Notes under the pieces: model-generated | Databases searched by the model: none | What the model was told of the DNA's origin: nothing | The model's input: only the letters and a program-made list of their open reading frames with translations | Shown: positions 46,201-55,338 of the stretch, one piece after another | How the letters are laid out: every line of letters starts with the position of its first letter | Position numbering within the stretch: position 1 is the stretch's first letter | Made by a program: the position numbers and the translations under genes | Assembly: GCF_000161795.2 (NCBI RefSeq) | Contig: NZ_CP006882.1 | Location: forward strand, 930,001-994,000 | DNA: 64,000 nt | Origin: Synechococcus sp. WH 8109 | GTDB taxonomy: Bacteria > Cyanobacteriota > Cyanobacteriia > PCC-6307 > Cyanobiaceae | Reading direction: 5' to 3'

Positions 46201-46999
46201 CGGCCTGTTCGGTCTGCACCGAGGCAAAGGACGTGCCCGCAATCACCAGCTCAGCGTTTTGCTGATTCAAAAGGTCGTGGACGCCGGCCTGCACCGCCGG
46301 GTTTCTCAAGCTGCTGACCCAGAGCAGACAGGGCCGCAGTCTCTCTTTCCGTAGTGCGGCTGTGAGGGCATCCGCCAGGGCAAGGTCTCCGGCCTGAAAC
46401 AGAGCCCGATACAGAACCACGCCCACCGCAGCCCCGGCTTCATCGCGCCAATCCCAGGGCATTGGATCGGGGCAAGGCACCACCGCAACGCTCTCTGGTG
46501 ATGGGGGAGTGCTCTCCAGCAGAGCCTCGAGAGCTCCGAGGAACCGCCCCATGTTGTCGATGCCACCCTCTCGCAGTAATGCCGACAGCTGATCGGCCAG
46601 TTCAGGACTGCAGGAGCCCAACCCATGCAGCTCGTTGCTCTGATCAGCCGTTCCGGCAAGGACGATCAGTTGTCGCTGTTTCGCTTCGCTGCACCAGCGC
46701 TGCAGTTGCTCCAGGCCGTAGCTCCAGTGCCCACGGCTGCCGAGCAGGCGCACCGCAATCAATTGCGCCGCTTGGGCGGTGGTGTTGAGGTAATGGTCCA
46801 GCTGTGCTGGGTGCTCCAGGCAGCTCAGGGGCAACGCCCGGATCCGCTTGTTCCAGGCCTGGTTGCTCGGCAGGCTGGCGTCCAGGCAGCTGATGTCAGT
46901 GCCTGCGCTGGTGAGGAACAGCACATCCGCTCCCGGCTGCTCCACGAGCACCACATCTTCCGGTGGGTCCAGACCCGGACAGGTGGCAAGGCGATGCAT
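43271..46999 (-). CDS. cobN: Cobaltochelatase subunit CobN
   Basis: A 1242-residue chelatase large subunit that inserts cobalt into the corrin ring in aerobic-type B12 synthesis, related to ChlH. Core signatures include MLHVGKHGSAEWLPGKSVGL, the segment GRNFYSVDLRGLPTEAAWDLG and the C-terminal HGYKGAFEMGASLDYLFAYDA. Length matches CobN. No CobS/CobT are in the window; cyanobacteria are thought to use ChlI/ChlD-type partners. It is upstream of, and divergent from, ilvE and metH; MetH uses the cofactor CobN helps make. I see no cobalamin riboswitch in the 65 bases upstream. Confidence 0.93.
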   Translation of the reverse strand: MHRLATCPGLDPPEDVVLVEQPGADVLFLTSAGTDISCLDASLPSNQAWNKRIRALPLSCLEHPAQLDHYLNTTAQAAQLIAVRLLGSRGHWSYGLEQLQRWCSEAKQRQLIVLAGTADQSNELHGLGSCSPELADQLSALLREGGIDNMGRFLGALEALLESTPPSPESVAVVPCPDPMPWDWRDEAGAAVGVVLYRALFQAGDLALADALTAALRKERLRPCLLWVSSLRNPAVQAGVHDLLNQQNAELVIAGTSFASVQTEQAGLGSALWDRLDRPVLQLVSSSRSRAQWLESSQGLNPMDLSLQVVMPELDARITTRPCGFRDHLQTTGPLATAIPCLQPDPSGLAWLAEHSRRWVELRRTPCAERRIAMVLANYPVRDGRVANGVGLDTPDSTARMLRWLADAGHDLGSGALPDSGDGLMQQLLSGRTNSPEGQHRPALDHLPLTTYQKWWTSVPESARRLIESRWGPPEAACDLDPNKGFAIHGLRFGHVVVLIQPDRGYDADQIADLHSPDLPPPHRYLAQYLWLRCVHQTQVMLHVGKHGSAEWLPGKSVGLSDACGPELALGPIPHFYPFIVNDPGEGSQAKRRGHAVVLDHLTPPLGRAGLHGPLQRLEGLLDELVEVRQLGGQRARVLEQSVHSSLLSLNWPGIPSQAEIRRQPELLESCLDQAETYLCELKESQIRTGLHRFGVAPSTKAADELLIALARPPRQGQPGLLQAMALQAELGFDPWQQDEGDKLSEADQTRLRLLSGTNCRRVGDGCAWLEQQAQLLIRRIIHGEKGDGLAQPFRTWSLEDPCLQNLHDDLWPRLNGCASAEKEAFLRGIQGQRIAAGPSGAPSRGRPDVLPTGRNFYSVDLRGLPTEAAWDLGRRSAEQLLDLHLLEQGEPLRHMALSVWGTATMRNGGEDIAQLLALIGVRPVWDGPTRRLVDLEVIPARLLGRPRVDVVLRISGLFRDAFPQLVGWVHQAQSMVAAIDEPDELNPLAELTRLGGPQGRIYGSAPGAYGAGLQALIDSGAWDSRADLGQAFLSWSQWSYDGVAAPSLDRSGLEQALGRVQVVLHNQDNREHDLLDSDDYYQFQGGLSAAVEEVSGTRPQLWFGDHSRPERPRLHRLEKELDKVMRSRMLNPRWIEGMMQHGYKGAFEMGASLDYLFAYDASTNRVPDWCYGAVCDQWLSQTGTLDFLKESNPWVLRDMAERLLEASNRGLWTSASENQLLHLQQLVNNSEAQIERGGPIC

Positions 47000-47064
47000 G
47001 ACCCCATTCTCCTTATTGCGGTGCGCGGTGGTGAGAAGATTCAGCGATCGGATCCATCACGGTG

Positions 47065-47979
47065 ATGCATCAGTTCCTGCCCTATGCCTGGTTCCAGGGC
47101 CAGTGCGTCCCCTTCGAGGAGGCCAGGATCTCCATTGCCACCCATGCCCTGCACTACGGCACTGGTGCCTTCGGCGGCATGCGCGCCATTCCCGATCCCC
47201 AGAACAGCAACACCATGTTGCTGTTTCGTGCCGACCGGCACGCCCGGCGTCTCAGCCAGAGCGCCCGGTTGCTGCTCACGGATCTGAGTGAGGAGACGAT
47301 CCTCTCGGCTCTCACTGCGATGCTGCAGGCCAACAAGCCTGATCAGCCGATATATCTGCGGCCCTTTGTGTACACCAGCGATCTGGGCATCGCCCCGCGC
47401 CTGCACAACATCGAGACCGACTTCCTGATTTACGGACTCCCCCTCGGGGATTACCTCTCCCCAGAGGGGGTGAGCTGCAGGATCAGCAGCTGGACCCGCC
47501 AGGAGGACCGCTCCCTGCCGCTGCGCGGAAAGATCTCTGGCGCCTACATCACCAGTTCCCTGGCCAAGACGGAAGCCGTGCAGAGCGGTTTCGACGAAGC
47601 CTTGCTGTTGAACAGTCGCGGCAAGATCAGTGAAGCCAGCGGCATGAACCTGTTCCTGGTGCGTGATGGTCAGCTGATCACGCCTGGAGTTGATCAGGAC
47701 ATCCTTGAGGGCATCACCCGTGCCAGCGTGATTGAGCTGGCCAAAGCGATGGACATCCCTGTGATTGAACGTCCCGTGGATAAAACCGAGTTGTTCATCG
47801 CCGATGAAGTGTTCCTTTCCGGCACGGCCGCCAAGGTGACGCCGATCCGTCAGATTGAATCAACGGTGCTGAACTCCAAGCGTCCTGTGATGGATGCCCT
47901 GAAGGCCAAGCTGGTGGCGATCACCGAAGGACGGGACCTCGCTTATGAGCACTGGGTGACCCGTATTCCGATCTCCTGA
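47065..47979 (+). CDS. ilvE: Branched-chain amino acid aminotransferase
   Basis: A 304-residue fold-type IV PLP transaminase. The N-terminus MHQFLPYAWFQGQCVPFEEA matches the family, ATHALHYGTGAFGGMRA follows, the PLP lysine is about K156 in LRGKISGAYI, and the cofactor phosphate-binding segment is ISEASGMNLFLV. It catalyses the last step of Leu, Ile and Val synthesis. A GTG three bases earlier could add one residue. A 63-base gap leads to metH. Confidence 0.94.
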   Translation: MHQFLPYAWFQGQCVPFEEARISIATHALHYGTGAFGGMRAIPDPQNSNTMLLFRADRHARRLSQSARLLLTDLSEETILSALTAMLQANKPDQPIYLRPFVYTSDLGIAPRLHNIETDFLIYGLPLGDYLSPEGVSCRISSWTRQEDRSLPLRGKISGAYITSSLAKTEAVQSGFDEALLLNSRGKISEASGMNLFLVRDGQLITPGVDQDILEGITRASVIELAKAMDIPVIERPVDKTELFIADEVFLSGTAAKVTPIRQIESTVLNSKRPVMDALKAKLVAITEGRDLAYEHWVTRIPIS

Positions 47980-48042
47980 ACGAACAGTCTGAAGTTCGCC
48001 CTGAGCTTTTCTTAAGATCGGTGCTTCCCTGAGAGTGCATTG

Positions 48043-51000
48043 ATGGTGGTGACGCAGGCAGATCGGCAAGCCACCACCTCTGCATTCCTCGAGTACCTGC
48101 ATGGACCACAGCGTCCTGTGCTGGTGTTCGACGGCGCCACTGGCACCAGCCTTCAGGGGCTAGGGCTCACGGCGGATGATTTCGGTGGTCCCGACCTAGA
48201 GGGTTGCAACGAGAACCTGGCGGTCACCAAGCCGGATGCAGTCAAGGCTGTGCATCGCCAGTTCCTCGAGGTGGGCTGCGATGTCATCGAGACCGATACC
48301 TTCGGCGCAGCATCTATTGTTCTGGCGGAATACGGCCTGGAAGACAAGGCCTTTGAGCTGAACAAGCGGGCAGCCGAGCTGGCCCGGGAAATGGCTGATG
48401 AGTTCAGCACCCCTGAGAAGCCACGTTTCGTGGCGGGCTCCATGGGACCCACCACCAAGCTGCCCACCCTTGGCCACATCGATTTCGACACGATGCGGGA
48501 TTCGTTCCGCGAGCAGGCTGAGGGACTGATCGCCGGAAACGTCGACCTGTTCATCGTCGAAACCTGTCAGGACGTGCTGCAGATCAAGGCAGCTCTCCAG
48601 GGCATCGAAGAGGCCTTTTCCGCCACCGGTGAGCGGCGTGCCCTGATGGTTTCGGTCACGATGGAAACCACGGGCACCATGCTCGTCGGCACTGACATCG
48701 CCGCTGTGGTGTCGATCCTTGAGCCGTTCCCGATCGACATCCTCGGCCTGAACTGCGCCACCGGTCCGGAGCAGATGAAGGAGCACATTCGCTACCTCTC
48801 TAAGCATTCCCCCTTCACCGTCAGCTGCATTCCCAACGCCGGTCTGCCTGAAAACGTTGGCGGGGTGGCCCATTACCGCCTCACGCCAGTGGAGCTGAAG
48901 ATGCAGCTGATGCACTTCGTTGAAGACCTCGGCGTACAGGTGATCGGTGGGTGCTGCGGCACCACTCCGGCCCACATCGGCAGCCTTGCGGAATTAGCGC
49001 AGGAGCTTAAGCCGGCTGAACGCCCCTCCCGCTGGGATCGCGCCAGCGCGGAGGATGTTCGCCCCAGCCTCAATTACGAGCCCGCAGCCTCATCGATCTA
49101 TGGCGTCACGCCCTATCACCAGGACAACTCTTTCCTGATCATTGGTGAGCGGCTCAATGCCAGTGGCAGCCGCAAGGTGCGCGAACTGCTGGCGGAGGAA
49201 GACTGGGACGGGCTCGTGTCGGTGGCCCGCGGCCAGGTGAAGGAAAACGCCCACGTGCTCGACGTCAACGTCGACTACGTCGGTCGCGATGGCGAACGGG
49301 ACATGCACAAGCTGGTGAGCCGTCTGGTCACCAACGTCAACCTGCCCCTGATGCTCGATTCCACCGAGTGGCAGAAGATGGAGGCGGGCCTGAAGGTGGC
49401 TGGGGGTAAATGCATTCTCAACTCCACCAACTACGAAGACGGCGACGAGCGCTTCTTCAAGGTTTTGGAGTTGGCCCGCCGCTATGGAGCCGCTGTAGTG
49501 GTCGGCACTATCGATGAAGAAGGGATGGCCAGAACGGCCGAGAAAAAGTTCGCCATCGCCCAGAGGGCCTACCGCGATGCACTCGAGTTCGGCATCCCTG
49601 CCCATGAGATCTTCTACGACCCCCTGGCCCTTCCCATCTCCACTGGCATTGAGGAAGACCGGCTGAATGGTCGCGCCACCGTGGATGCCATCCGGATGAT
49701 CCGGGAGAACCTCCCCGGTGTGCACGTGGTGCTCGGGGTCAGCAACGTGAGTTTCGGCCTGTCACCGGCGGCCCGGATCACCCTCAATTCAGTTTTTCTT
49801 CACGACTGCTGTGAAGCCGGCATGGATTCGGCCATCGTCAGCCCCGCCAAAATTCTCCCGCTAATCAAGATCAGTCATGACCACCAAAGTGTGTGTCGAG
49901 ATCTGATAGACGACAACCGCCGTTTCGAGGACGGCATCTGCGTCTACGACCCACTCACCGAACTCACCAAGCTGTTTGAGGGAGTCAGCACCAAGGAAGC
50001 CCGTGCTTCAGGCCCCTCGCTGGCGGATCTGCCGATTGAGGAACGGCTCAAGCAGCACATCATTGATGGTGAGCGCATCGGCCTGGAGCCCTCCCTGGAT
50101 GAGGCGTTGCAGACCTATCCCCCTCTGCAGATCATCAACACCTTCCTTCTGGATGGCATGAAGGTGGTGGGTGAATTGTTCGGCAGCGGCCAGATGCAGC
50201 TCCCCTTCGTGCTGCAAAGCGCCGAGACGATGAAATCCGCCGTGGCTCACCTCGAGCCGTACATGGAAAAAAACGAGGGCGAGAGCACAAGCAAGGGCAA
50301 GTTCCTGATCGCCACGGTGAAGGGCGATGTCCACGACATCGGCAAGAACCTGGTGGACATCATCCTCACCAACAATGGCTATGAGGTGATCAACCTGGGC
50401 ATCAAGCAGAGCTGTGAAGCCATCGTTGAGGCCCAACGTGAACATCAAGCCGATTGCATCGCCATGAGCGGTCTGCTGGTGAAGTCCACGGCCTTCATGA
50501 AGGACAATCTCCAGGCCTTCAACGAGGCAGGGATCGATGTTCCTGTGATCCTCGGCGGTGCGGCCCTCACGCCACGCTTCGTGCAGAAGGACTGTCGTGA
50601 GGTTTACGACGGCAAGGTGATCTACGGCCGTGATGCCTTTGCTGATCTGCGCTTCATGGATGCGTTGATGGATGCGAAGCGCAGCGACAACTGGACCAAC
50701 AACAAGGGCTTTCTTGCTGATGCGCCCCAAGGGGTGGGCCTTGATGAAGAGGGCACAACTTCCGAGAACGCTGAGGAGACATCCACCTCCGCATCGGATG
50801 CTCCGGCAGCGGATCTGCCGCCGGTGAGCTCAGATCGATCCGACGCCGTCCCCGCTGAAGCCGCACCGGTGCCGCCCTTCCTCGGCTCTGCGGTGATTAC
50901 TGAGGTCGACATCGACATCACCGAGGTCTTCCACTACCTCGACCGCAATGCCCTCTTCGCTGGCCAGTGGATGCTCCGCAAAACCAAGGAGCAGAGCAGG

Positions 51001-51669
51001 GAAGACTACGAGGCGATGCTTCAGGAGAAGGCAGAGCCGGTGCTGCAGGAGTGGATGCAGCGCTGCATCACCGAGTCACTGTTGACCCCCCGGGCGGTGT
51101 ACGGCTACTTCCCTGCGGCACGCGATGGAAACACCCTTCGGGTGTTTGATGCCGATGGCACGCGGGAACTCGGGTTTTTTGAGCTTCCCCGTCAACGGTC
51201 TGGCAACCGCTACTGCATTGCCGATTTCTTCAACGATCTGGACGCTGAGGGACGCCCGAAGGACGTGCTGCCGATGCAGGCCGTGACCATGGGCCAGAAG
51301 GCCTCTGTGGTGGCGCAGGAGCTGTTCAAGGGCGACCGCTACAGCGATTACCTGTACTTCCACGGCCTTGCGGTGCAGATGGCCGAAGCGATGGCCGAAT
51401 GGGTGCACGCACGGATTCGCTCGGAACTCGGTTTCGCAGATCCAGCTGGCATAGCGCTGCGGGATGTGCTGGCGCAGCGGTACCGCGGCAGTCGGTACTC
51501 CTTCGGCTACCCCGCCTGCCCGAATGTGGCTGACTCCAGGCAGCAGCTGGAATGGCTTGGCGCTGAGCGGATCGGCTTGAGCATGGACGCCAGCGATCAG
51601 CTCGAACCGGAGCAGAGCACCACAGCATTGGTAGCGCTCCACTCCCAGGCGCGTTACTTCAGCGCCTGA
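48043..51669 (+). CDS. metH: Cobalamin-dependent methionine synthase
   Basis: A 1208-residue four-module enzyme. The homocysteine domain carries [15 protein letters not shown] and the zinc ligands in [10 protein letters not shown]. The methyltetrahydrofolate domain contains [16 protein letters not shown]. The B12 module has the cobalt-ligand motif [11 protein letters not shown] with D762-x-H764-x-x-G, and [14 protein letters not shown]. An acidic, Ser/Ala/Pro-rich linker of roughly 60 residues separates it from the AdoMet reactivation domain ([15 protein letters not shown] at its end). The ATG at 48043 is chosen over a preceding TTG. No B12 riboswitch is visible upstream. Confidence 0.96.
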   Translation: MVVTQADRQATTSAFLEYLHGPQRPVLVFDGATGTSLQGLGLTADDFGGPDLEGCNENLAVTKPDAVKAVHRQFLEVGCDVIETDTFGAASIVLAEYGLEDKAFELNKRAAELAREMADEFSTPEKPRFVAGSMGPTTKLPTLGHIDFDTMRDSFREQAEGLIAGNVDLFIVETCQDVLQIKAALQGIEEAFSATGERRALMVSVTMETTGTMLVGTDIAAVVSILEPFPIDILGLNCATGPEQMKEHIRYLSKHSPFTVSCIPNAGLPENVGGVAHYRLTPVELKMQLMHFVEDLGVQVIGGCCGTTPAHIGSLAELAQELKPAERPSRWDRASAEDVRPSLNYEPAASSIYGVTPYHQDNSFLIIGERLNASGSRKVRELLAEEDWDGLVSVARGQVKENAHVLDVNVDYVGRDGERDMHKLVSRLVTNVNLPLMLDSTEWQKMEAGLKVAGGKCILNSTNYEDGDERFFKVLELARRYGAAVVVGTIDEEGMARTAEKKFAIAQRAYRDALEFGIPAHEIFYDPLALPISTGIEEDRLNGRATVDAIRMIRENLPGVHVVLGVSNVSFGLSPAARITLNSVFLHDCCEAGMDSAIVSPAKILPLIKISHDHQSVCRDLIDDNRRFEDGICVYDPLTELTKLFEGVSTKEARASGPSLADLPIEERLKQHIIDGERIGLEPSLDEALQTYPPLQIINTFLLDGMKVVGELFGSGQMQLPFVLQSAETMKSAVAHLEPYMEKNEGESTSKGKFLIATVKGDVHDIGKNLVDIILTNNGYEVINLGIKQSCEAIVEAQREHQADCIAMSGLLVKSTAFMKDNLQAFNEAGIDVPVILGGAALTPRFVQKDCREVYDGKVIYGRDAFADLRFMDALMDAKRSDNWTNNKGFLADAPQGVGLDEEGTTSENAEETSTSASDAPAADLPPVSSDRSDAVPAEAAPVPPFLGSAVITEVDIDITEVFHYLDRNALFAGQWMLRKTKEQSREDYEAMLQEKAEPVLQEWMQRCITESLLTPRAVYGYFPAARDGNTLRVFDADGTRELGFFELPRQRSGNRYCIADFFNDLDAEGRPKDVLPMQAVTMGQKASVVAQELFKGDRYSDYLYFHGLAVQMAEAMAEWVHARIRSELGFADPAGIALRDVLAQRYRGSRYSFGYPACPNVADSRQQLEWLGAERIGLSMDASDQLEPEQSTTALVALHSQARYFSA

Positions 51670-51716
51670 GCCCTGAGGGGCGTCCCATAGCCTGAGGCGC
51701 CCTGTTTGTGTTCACC

Positions 51717-51989
51717 ATGGCCATTGCCGGACCGGATGGTGTTGATGCCGCCATCAAAGCTGGTGTGGATCTGGATGGAAGTCCAATCCCTGGAGCGATG
51801 CTCGCCCTCTACAACCAGGTGATGGATCTGGAAAGTCAGCGCGCCCGCAGTGGCGTTCTCAAATCGATGCGCAACCGGGTGGTCAAGACCGGAGCCAAGC
51901 ATTTCGACAAGGAAACGCTCAATCAGAGGCTCGTTGAGGCCGGATGGGACGGTCTGAAGGACAAGGAGATCTCTTTCTTCTATGGATGA
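51717..51989 (+). CDS. Small conserved hypothetical protein
   Basis: A 90-residue soluble protein starting MAIAGPDGVDAAIKAGVDLD. It has a helical centre with basic residues (LESQRARSGVLKSMRNRVVK) and ends EAGWDGLKDKEISFFYG. I do not recognise a domain. Composition and codon use look like a real gene and it follows metH at a short distance in the same direction. Confidence 0.7.
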   Translation: MAIAGPDGVDAAIKAGVDLDGSPIPGAMLALYNQVMDLESQRARSGVLKSMRNRVVKTGAKHFDKETLNQRLVEAGWDGLKDKEISFFYG

Positions 51990-52023
51990 TCTCCTGCTGA
52001 CGGAGAAGCAAGCTCTGCAGGGC

Positions 52024-52254
52024 TCAGTCCTGGCAGAGCTTCTCCATCGTGTCGATCACTTCTTGCTGGAACGATTCCAGGGCACTGGATTCGCTCAGAT
52101 CAAGGCCTTCGCCAGCGGCGTTCTGGGCCAGGTCCTGGAAATGAAAGGCTCCCTCTCCATTGGCAAGGAACTCGATCGCCGAGCTTTCACCGCTCTCACG
52201 AAACGCATCGCAGAGCGCCAGAAAAGCAGCGTCTTCAGTGAACTCCCAATCCAT
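52024..52254 (-). CDS. Small acidic hypothetical protein
   Basis: A 76-residue acidic, mostly helical protein (MDWEFTEDAAFLALCDAFRE at the start, then LESFQQEVIDTMEKLCQD at the end). I chose this frame over an open frame on the plus strand covering the same bases because its composition looks more protein-like and it does not overlap the preceding gene. I do not recognise a family. Confidence is moderate. Confidence 0.55.
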   Translation of the reverse strand: MDWEFTEDAAFLALCDAFRESGESSAIEFLANGEGAFHFQDLAQNAAGEGLDLSESSALESFQQEVIDTMEKLCQD

Positions 52255-52365
52255 CGAGTGGAGATGACTGAATGACGTTTAACCCGCTCCCCCAGGGGTT
52301 CGTCAACCGTCTGAAGTCAAAATGTGCCAGTCCTTGGGCAGACTCCCCCTCGATTGAGCGCTCAG

Positions 52366-52761
52366 ATGTCCAGCAGCAGCCCCGAATTTCCGCCGGCCAG
52401 GAACGTTCTTGGCGACCCACTGCAGAGTTGCAGTTGTGAGCCGATGACGGGTTGGTATCGCAATGGTCTCTGCCAAACCGATCCATCGGATCTCGGCCAG
52501 CACAGCATCTGCTGCGTGATGACCGAGCAATTTCTCAGTTACAGCAAGGCCCTGGGCAATGACCTGAGCACGCCGGTGCCCGCTTTTCAGTTCCCGGGAT
52601 TGAAACCAGGGGACCACTGGTGCGTCTGTGCACCGCGCTGGAAGCAGGCCTACGAGGATGGCGTCGCACCCCTGGTGCGCCTGGATGCCACGGAAGACAC
52701 AGCGCTGAGTGTTGTCAGCCTTGACCAGCTGAAGCAGCACGCTCACCAATCGATCGACTGA
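52366..52761 (+). CDS. DUF2237 family protein
   Basis: A 131-residue cytoplasmic protein that fits DUF2237 well: NVLGDPLQSCSCEPMTGWYR, then GLCQTDPSDLGQHSICCVMT, GNDLSTPVPAFQFPGLKPGD and HWCVCAPRWKQAYEDGVAPL. The many conserved cysteines suggest a metal or redox function, but none is established. Its end overlaps the convergent SDR gene by 19 bases. Confidence 0.9.
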   Translation: MSSSSPEFPPARNVLGDPLQSCSCEPMTGWYRNGLCQTDPSDLGQHSICCVMTEQFLSYSKALGNDLSTPVPAFQFPGLKPGDHWCVCAPRWKQAYEDGVAPLVRLDATEDTALSVVSLDQLKQHAHQSID

Positions 52762-53471
52762 CCGTCCCAGGCGAGAAAAGTTCCTGATTGTTCCGGGGTC
52801 TGTTGCAGCAACAATTCAACCAACTGATGCGCAGCCAGTTCTGGAGTGAAAAGTTTGTCCGGTGCCACGAAGCTCTGGAACGGACGAGACAGGCCTGTGT
52901 CGGTCGTACCGGGATGCAACAGGCTCACGGTGGCCAACGGCCAGCGGCGGCCCCATTCAATGCTCAGGCAGCGCAGCAGCTGGTTCTGAGCCGCCTTGGC
53001 AGCCCTGTAGCCGTACCAGCCACCAGTACGGTTGTCGCCGATGCTTCCCACGCGAGCACTGAGGCTGGCGAAATGAAAGGGTTGATCCCGCTGCAGCAAG
53101 GGCTCGATCGCCTTGGCCAGCAGGATCGGAGCCATTGCGTTGATGCCGAATTGCTGTTCCAACTGAGAACGATCGATCTGTTGAAGACGTTTTTCGGGTT
53201 GAAGCCCAGGACCATGCAGGCGGCCGCTGCAGTTGAACACCAAACGCAGGGGGAGCCCCTGGGCACGCAGTCTTGGGCTCAGACCATCCAGATCACTGTC
53301 GTTCTCGAGGTCCAGTTGCAGTGAGGACGCCGGAGGTCCATGACGTCCAGCGGTCAACACTTTCAGATCCGGGCAGGTCCGCTTCAGTTCCGCTGCCACT
53401 GCCGCTCCGATCCCACCGGGGCCAACCACCAAGGCCAAGCCAGCCCAAGTGATCGGAGCTTCTTCGACCAT
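52743..53471 (-). CDS. Short-chain dehydrogenase/reductase
   Basis: A 242-residue Rossmann-fold oxidoreductase. The cofactor glycine motif is VVGPGGIGAAVA, the NNAG-like strand is VFNCSGRLHG, the catalytic serine lies in FHFASLSARVGSI, and the YxxxK pair is in GWYGYRAAKAAQNQ. It belongs to the CsgA-like SDR branch. The substrate is unknown. It is divergent from the SpoIID-like gene and convergent with the DUF2237 gene. Confidence 0.88.
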   Translation of the reverse strand: MVEEAPITWAGLALVVGPGGIGAAVAAELKRTCPDLKVLTAGRHGPPASSLQLDLENDSDLDGLSPRLRAQGLPLRLVFNCSGRLHGPGLQPEKRLQQIDRSQLEQQFGINAMAPILLAKAIEPLLQRDQPFHFASLSARVGSIGDNRTGGWYGYRAAKAAQNQLLRCLSIEWGRRWPLATVSLLHPGTTDTGLSRPFQSFVAPDKLFTPELAAHQLVELLLQQTPEQSGTFLAWDGQSIDW

Positions 53472-53525
53472 GTGAACTTGCTGCGAAGAAGGGATCGTCT
53501 AGCGGAAATCAGGCATCATCGGCTG

Positions 53526-54425
53526 GTGGCTCTGACAGCAGTTCTGGTGCCGTTTCGCCGTCATTTCTGGCTCCAGGCCGTGATCGGAAGTCTTTTCATG
53601 GCCGCTTTGACCGGCTGGTTGGCTCGGCTACTCCCACAGCGGCCTGATCAGCCCAGATCAAGCTTGGCTGATCTGCTCGATCATGATTCAACCGTTGGTT
53701 CCAGTGTGGTTCCAAGGGTGCCGCCGCGTGCTGACCATGTGCCCCTGGAGATCCGCGTCGGTTTGGTCAGCCAGAGCCACATCACCGCCTTACGACCGGG
53801 ACCCAACGTGCTCTGTCGCTACAAGCACGGCCCTGTGATCCCTACTCAAGAGTTGGTGACGAGGATCGCTTCCTCTCCTCAGCACGAGATTCATTGCTCC
53901 GGTGGACCTGTTCAGATCAACCAGCAGAACTATCAAGGCGATGTATCACTGCTGAAAGGCCAAGGTGATTGGCTCCCGGCGATCTCGCATGACCTGGAGA
54001 CCTACGTGGCCTCAGTGGTTGGCACCGAAATGCCCAGTAGTTGGCATAGGGAAGCCCTGAAGGCGCAAGCCGTTGCAGCACGCTCCTACCCGATGGCCCA
54101 TCTCGCCCGACCGGCAACGACGGCGTATCACCTGGGGGATACAACCCGTTGGCAGGTGTTTGCAGGGCGGAAAAGCACCACCCTGGCCAGTCGTTCAGCA
54201 ACACGGGAAACCCGCGGGATCATCCTTAGTTACAGCGGCGGCATTGTGGAAAGCCTTTATGCGTCAAACCCGCAGGTGAGTGCCGAAGCCCATGGCCATC
54301 TCGGCGCCAACATGAGTCAATCAGGGGCACAGCAATTTGCACATCAGGTACTTCCCTTCAATGCCATTCTCGGCAGATACCACGCAGGAGCCTCGCGGGC
54401 ACGGTTGACTTGGCATGACCAGTGA
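53526..54425 (+). CDS. SpoIID/LytB-domain protein
   Basis: A roughly 299-residue envelope protein. A GTG at 53526 begins VALTAVLVPFRRHFWLQAVI, and the membrane anchor lies at about residues 13-32. The SpoIID domain is identified by LETYVASVVGTEMPSSWHRE, ALKAQAVAARSYPMAH and IVESLYASNPQ. In sporulating bacteria SpoIID is a peptidoglycan lytic transglycosylase; here a cell-wall role is likely but not sporulation. The exact start is uncertain because the frame stays open upstream. It overlaps the next gene by 11 bases. Confidence 0.82.
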   Translation: MALTAVLVPFRRHFWLQAVIGSLFMAALTGWLARLLPQRPDQPRSSLADLLDHDSTVGSSVVPRVPPRADHVPLEIRVGLVSQSHITALRPGPNVLCRYKHGPVIPTQELVTRIASSPQHEIHCSGGPVQINQQNYQGDVSLLKGQGDWLPAISHDLETYVASVVGTEMPSSWHREALKAQAVAARSYPMAHLARPATTAYHLGDTTRWQVFAGRKSTTLASRSATRETRGIILSYSGGIVESLYASNPQVSAEAHGHLGANMSQSGAQQFAHQVLPFNAILGRYHAGASRARLTWHDQ

Positions 54426-55260
54426 ACTGCTTCGAAAAGCGATGGAGGTCACGGTTGCAGCGACCGCATCCGGAGCTCTGGTGCCGCTCGATACCTCATT
54501 GACCCACCTGATCGGGGAAAGAGGCTGTCGCTTTGAGTTGCGCCATCTCCTCAGCGCCACACCAAAACACCTTCGAGCATCGGGTCCAAAGCCGAATCCG
54601 TTTCTCCCCTGGGACCAACGTCTGGAGGTTGATCGGATCGGTGAATCCCACGTCGTGATCCTGAATAAATATCCCGTTCAGACCTCCCACATGTTGCTCA
54701 TCACCCAGGACTGGCAACCCCAGACCGGTTGGTTGTCCATGGAGGATTGGCGCTCCCTAGCCTGGATTGATGCCACGACGACGGGTTTGTGGTTCTTCAA
54801 CAGCGGGCCTGATGCCGGAGCAAGCCAGCCGCATCGACATCTGCAGTTGTTACCGCGGTCAGAAGGGGAGCGGATCTGTGCTCGGGACGATTGGTTCCGT
54901 TGCTGTGCGGCTGGCAGAACCACGCCTGCTCAGGACCTTCTGTTGCGCAGTGCACGGGTCGCAGCGATCAGTTCAACCCTGACAGGTGAAATGCTTCAAG
55001 CGCTGTATCTAGCTCTGGCAGAAGACCTCGATCTGGGGCACCCCAGCACCGATGATTGTCCTCGTGGGGCTTACAACCTGCTGCTCACAAGGCAGTGGAT
55101 GGCCATGGTTCGGCGCAGAAGGGAGGGAATTCGTGGTTTCAGCGTCAACGCCCTCGGCTTCGCCGGATCCTTGTTGAGCACCGAGGCCTCCGATCGACAG
55201 TGGATTCAGCGTTCAGGACCAGAGGCCCTGCTTCAAGCTGTTGTTGACACGCAGAGCTGA
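54415..55260 (+). CDS. Ap4A phosphorylase (ATP adenylyltransferase)
   Basis: A 281-residue enzyme of the GalT/HIT-like Apa1/Apa2 group, which degrades diadenosine tetraphosphate by phosphorolysis. The histidine triad variant is ASQPHRHLQLLPR, preceded by HVVILNKYPVQTSHMLLITQ, and PKPNPFLPWDQRLEV near residue 60 is typical. The start ATG is inside the end of the SpoIID-like gene. A 9-bp hairpin follows at 55284-55311. Confidence 0.9.
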   Translation: MTSELLRKAMEVTVAATASGALVPLDTSLTHLIGERGCRFELRHLLSATPKHLRASGPKPNPFLPWDQRLEVDRIGESHVVILNKYPVQTSHMLLITQDWQPQTGWLSMEDWRSLAWIDATTTGLWFFNSGPDAGASQPHRHLQLLPRSEGERICARDDWFRCCAAGRTTPAQDLLLRSARVAAISSTLTGEMLQALYLALAEDLDLGHPSTDDCPRGAYNLLLTRQWMAMVRRRREGIRGFSVNALGFAGSLLSTEASDRQWIQRSGPEALLQAVVDTQS

Positions 55261-55283
55261 AAAGTTCAGTGATGGCACGGATG

Positions 55284-55311
55284 CCTTGGCATGCTTCTCT
55301 CTGCCAAGGCT
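55284..55311. repeat. 9-bp hairpin after the Ap4A phosphorylase gene
   Basis: GCCTTGGCA and TGCCAAGGC are perfect complements around a 10-base loop. There is no T-run on either side, so a Rho-independent terminator is not proven; it may still stabilise the 3' end of the upstream transcript. Confidence 0.6.
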
Positions 55312-55338
55312 GGAGATGGAACTTACAACCACACTTAG

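Noticed and set aside
46999-48043. Possible cobalamin riboswitch before cobN or metH
   Set aside because: The leaders are only about 60 bases long and I see no B12-box sequence.
51982-52275. Open plus-strand frame of 97 codons opposite the small acidic protein gene
   Set aside because: It overlaps the preceding gene, its composition is less protein-like than the minus-strand frame, and I see no family similarity. The choice is not certain.
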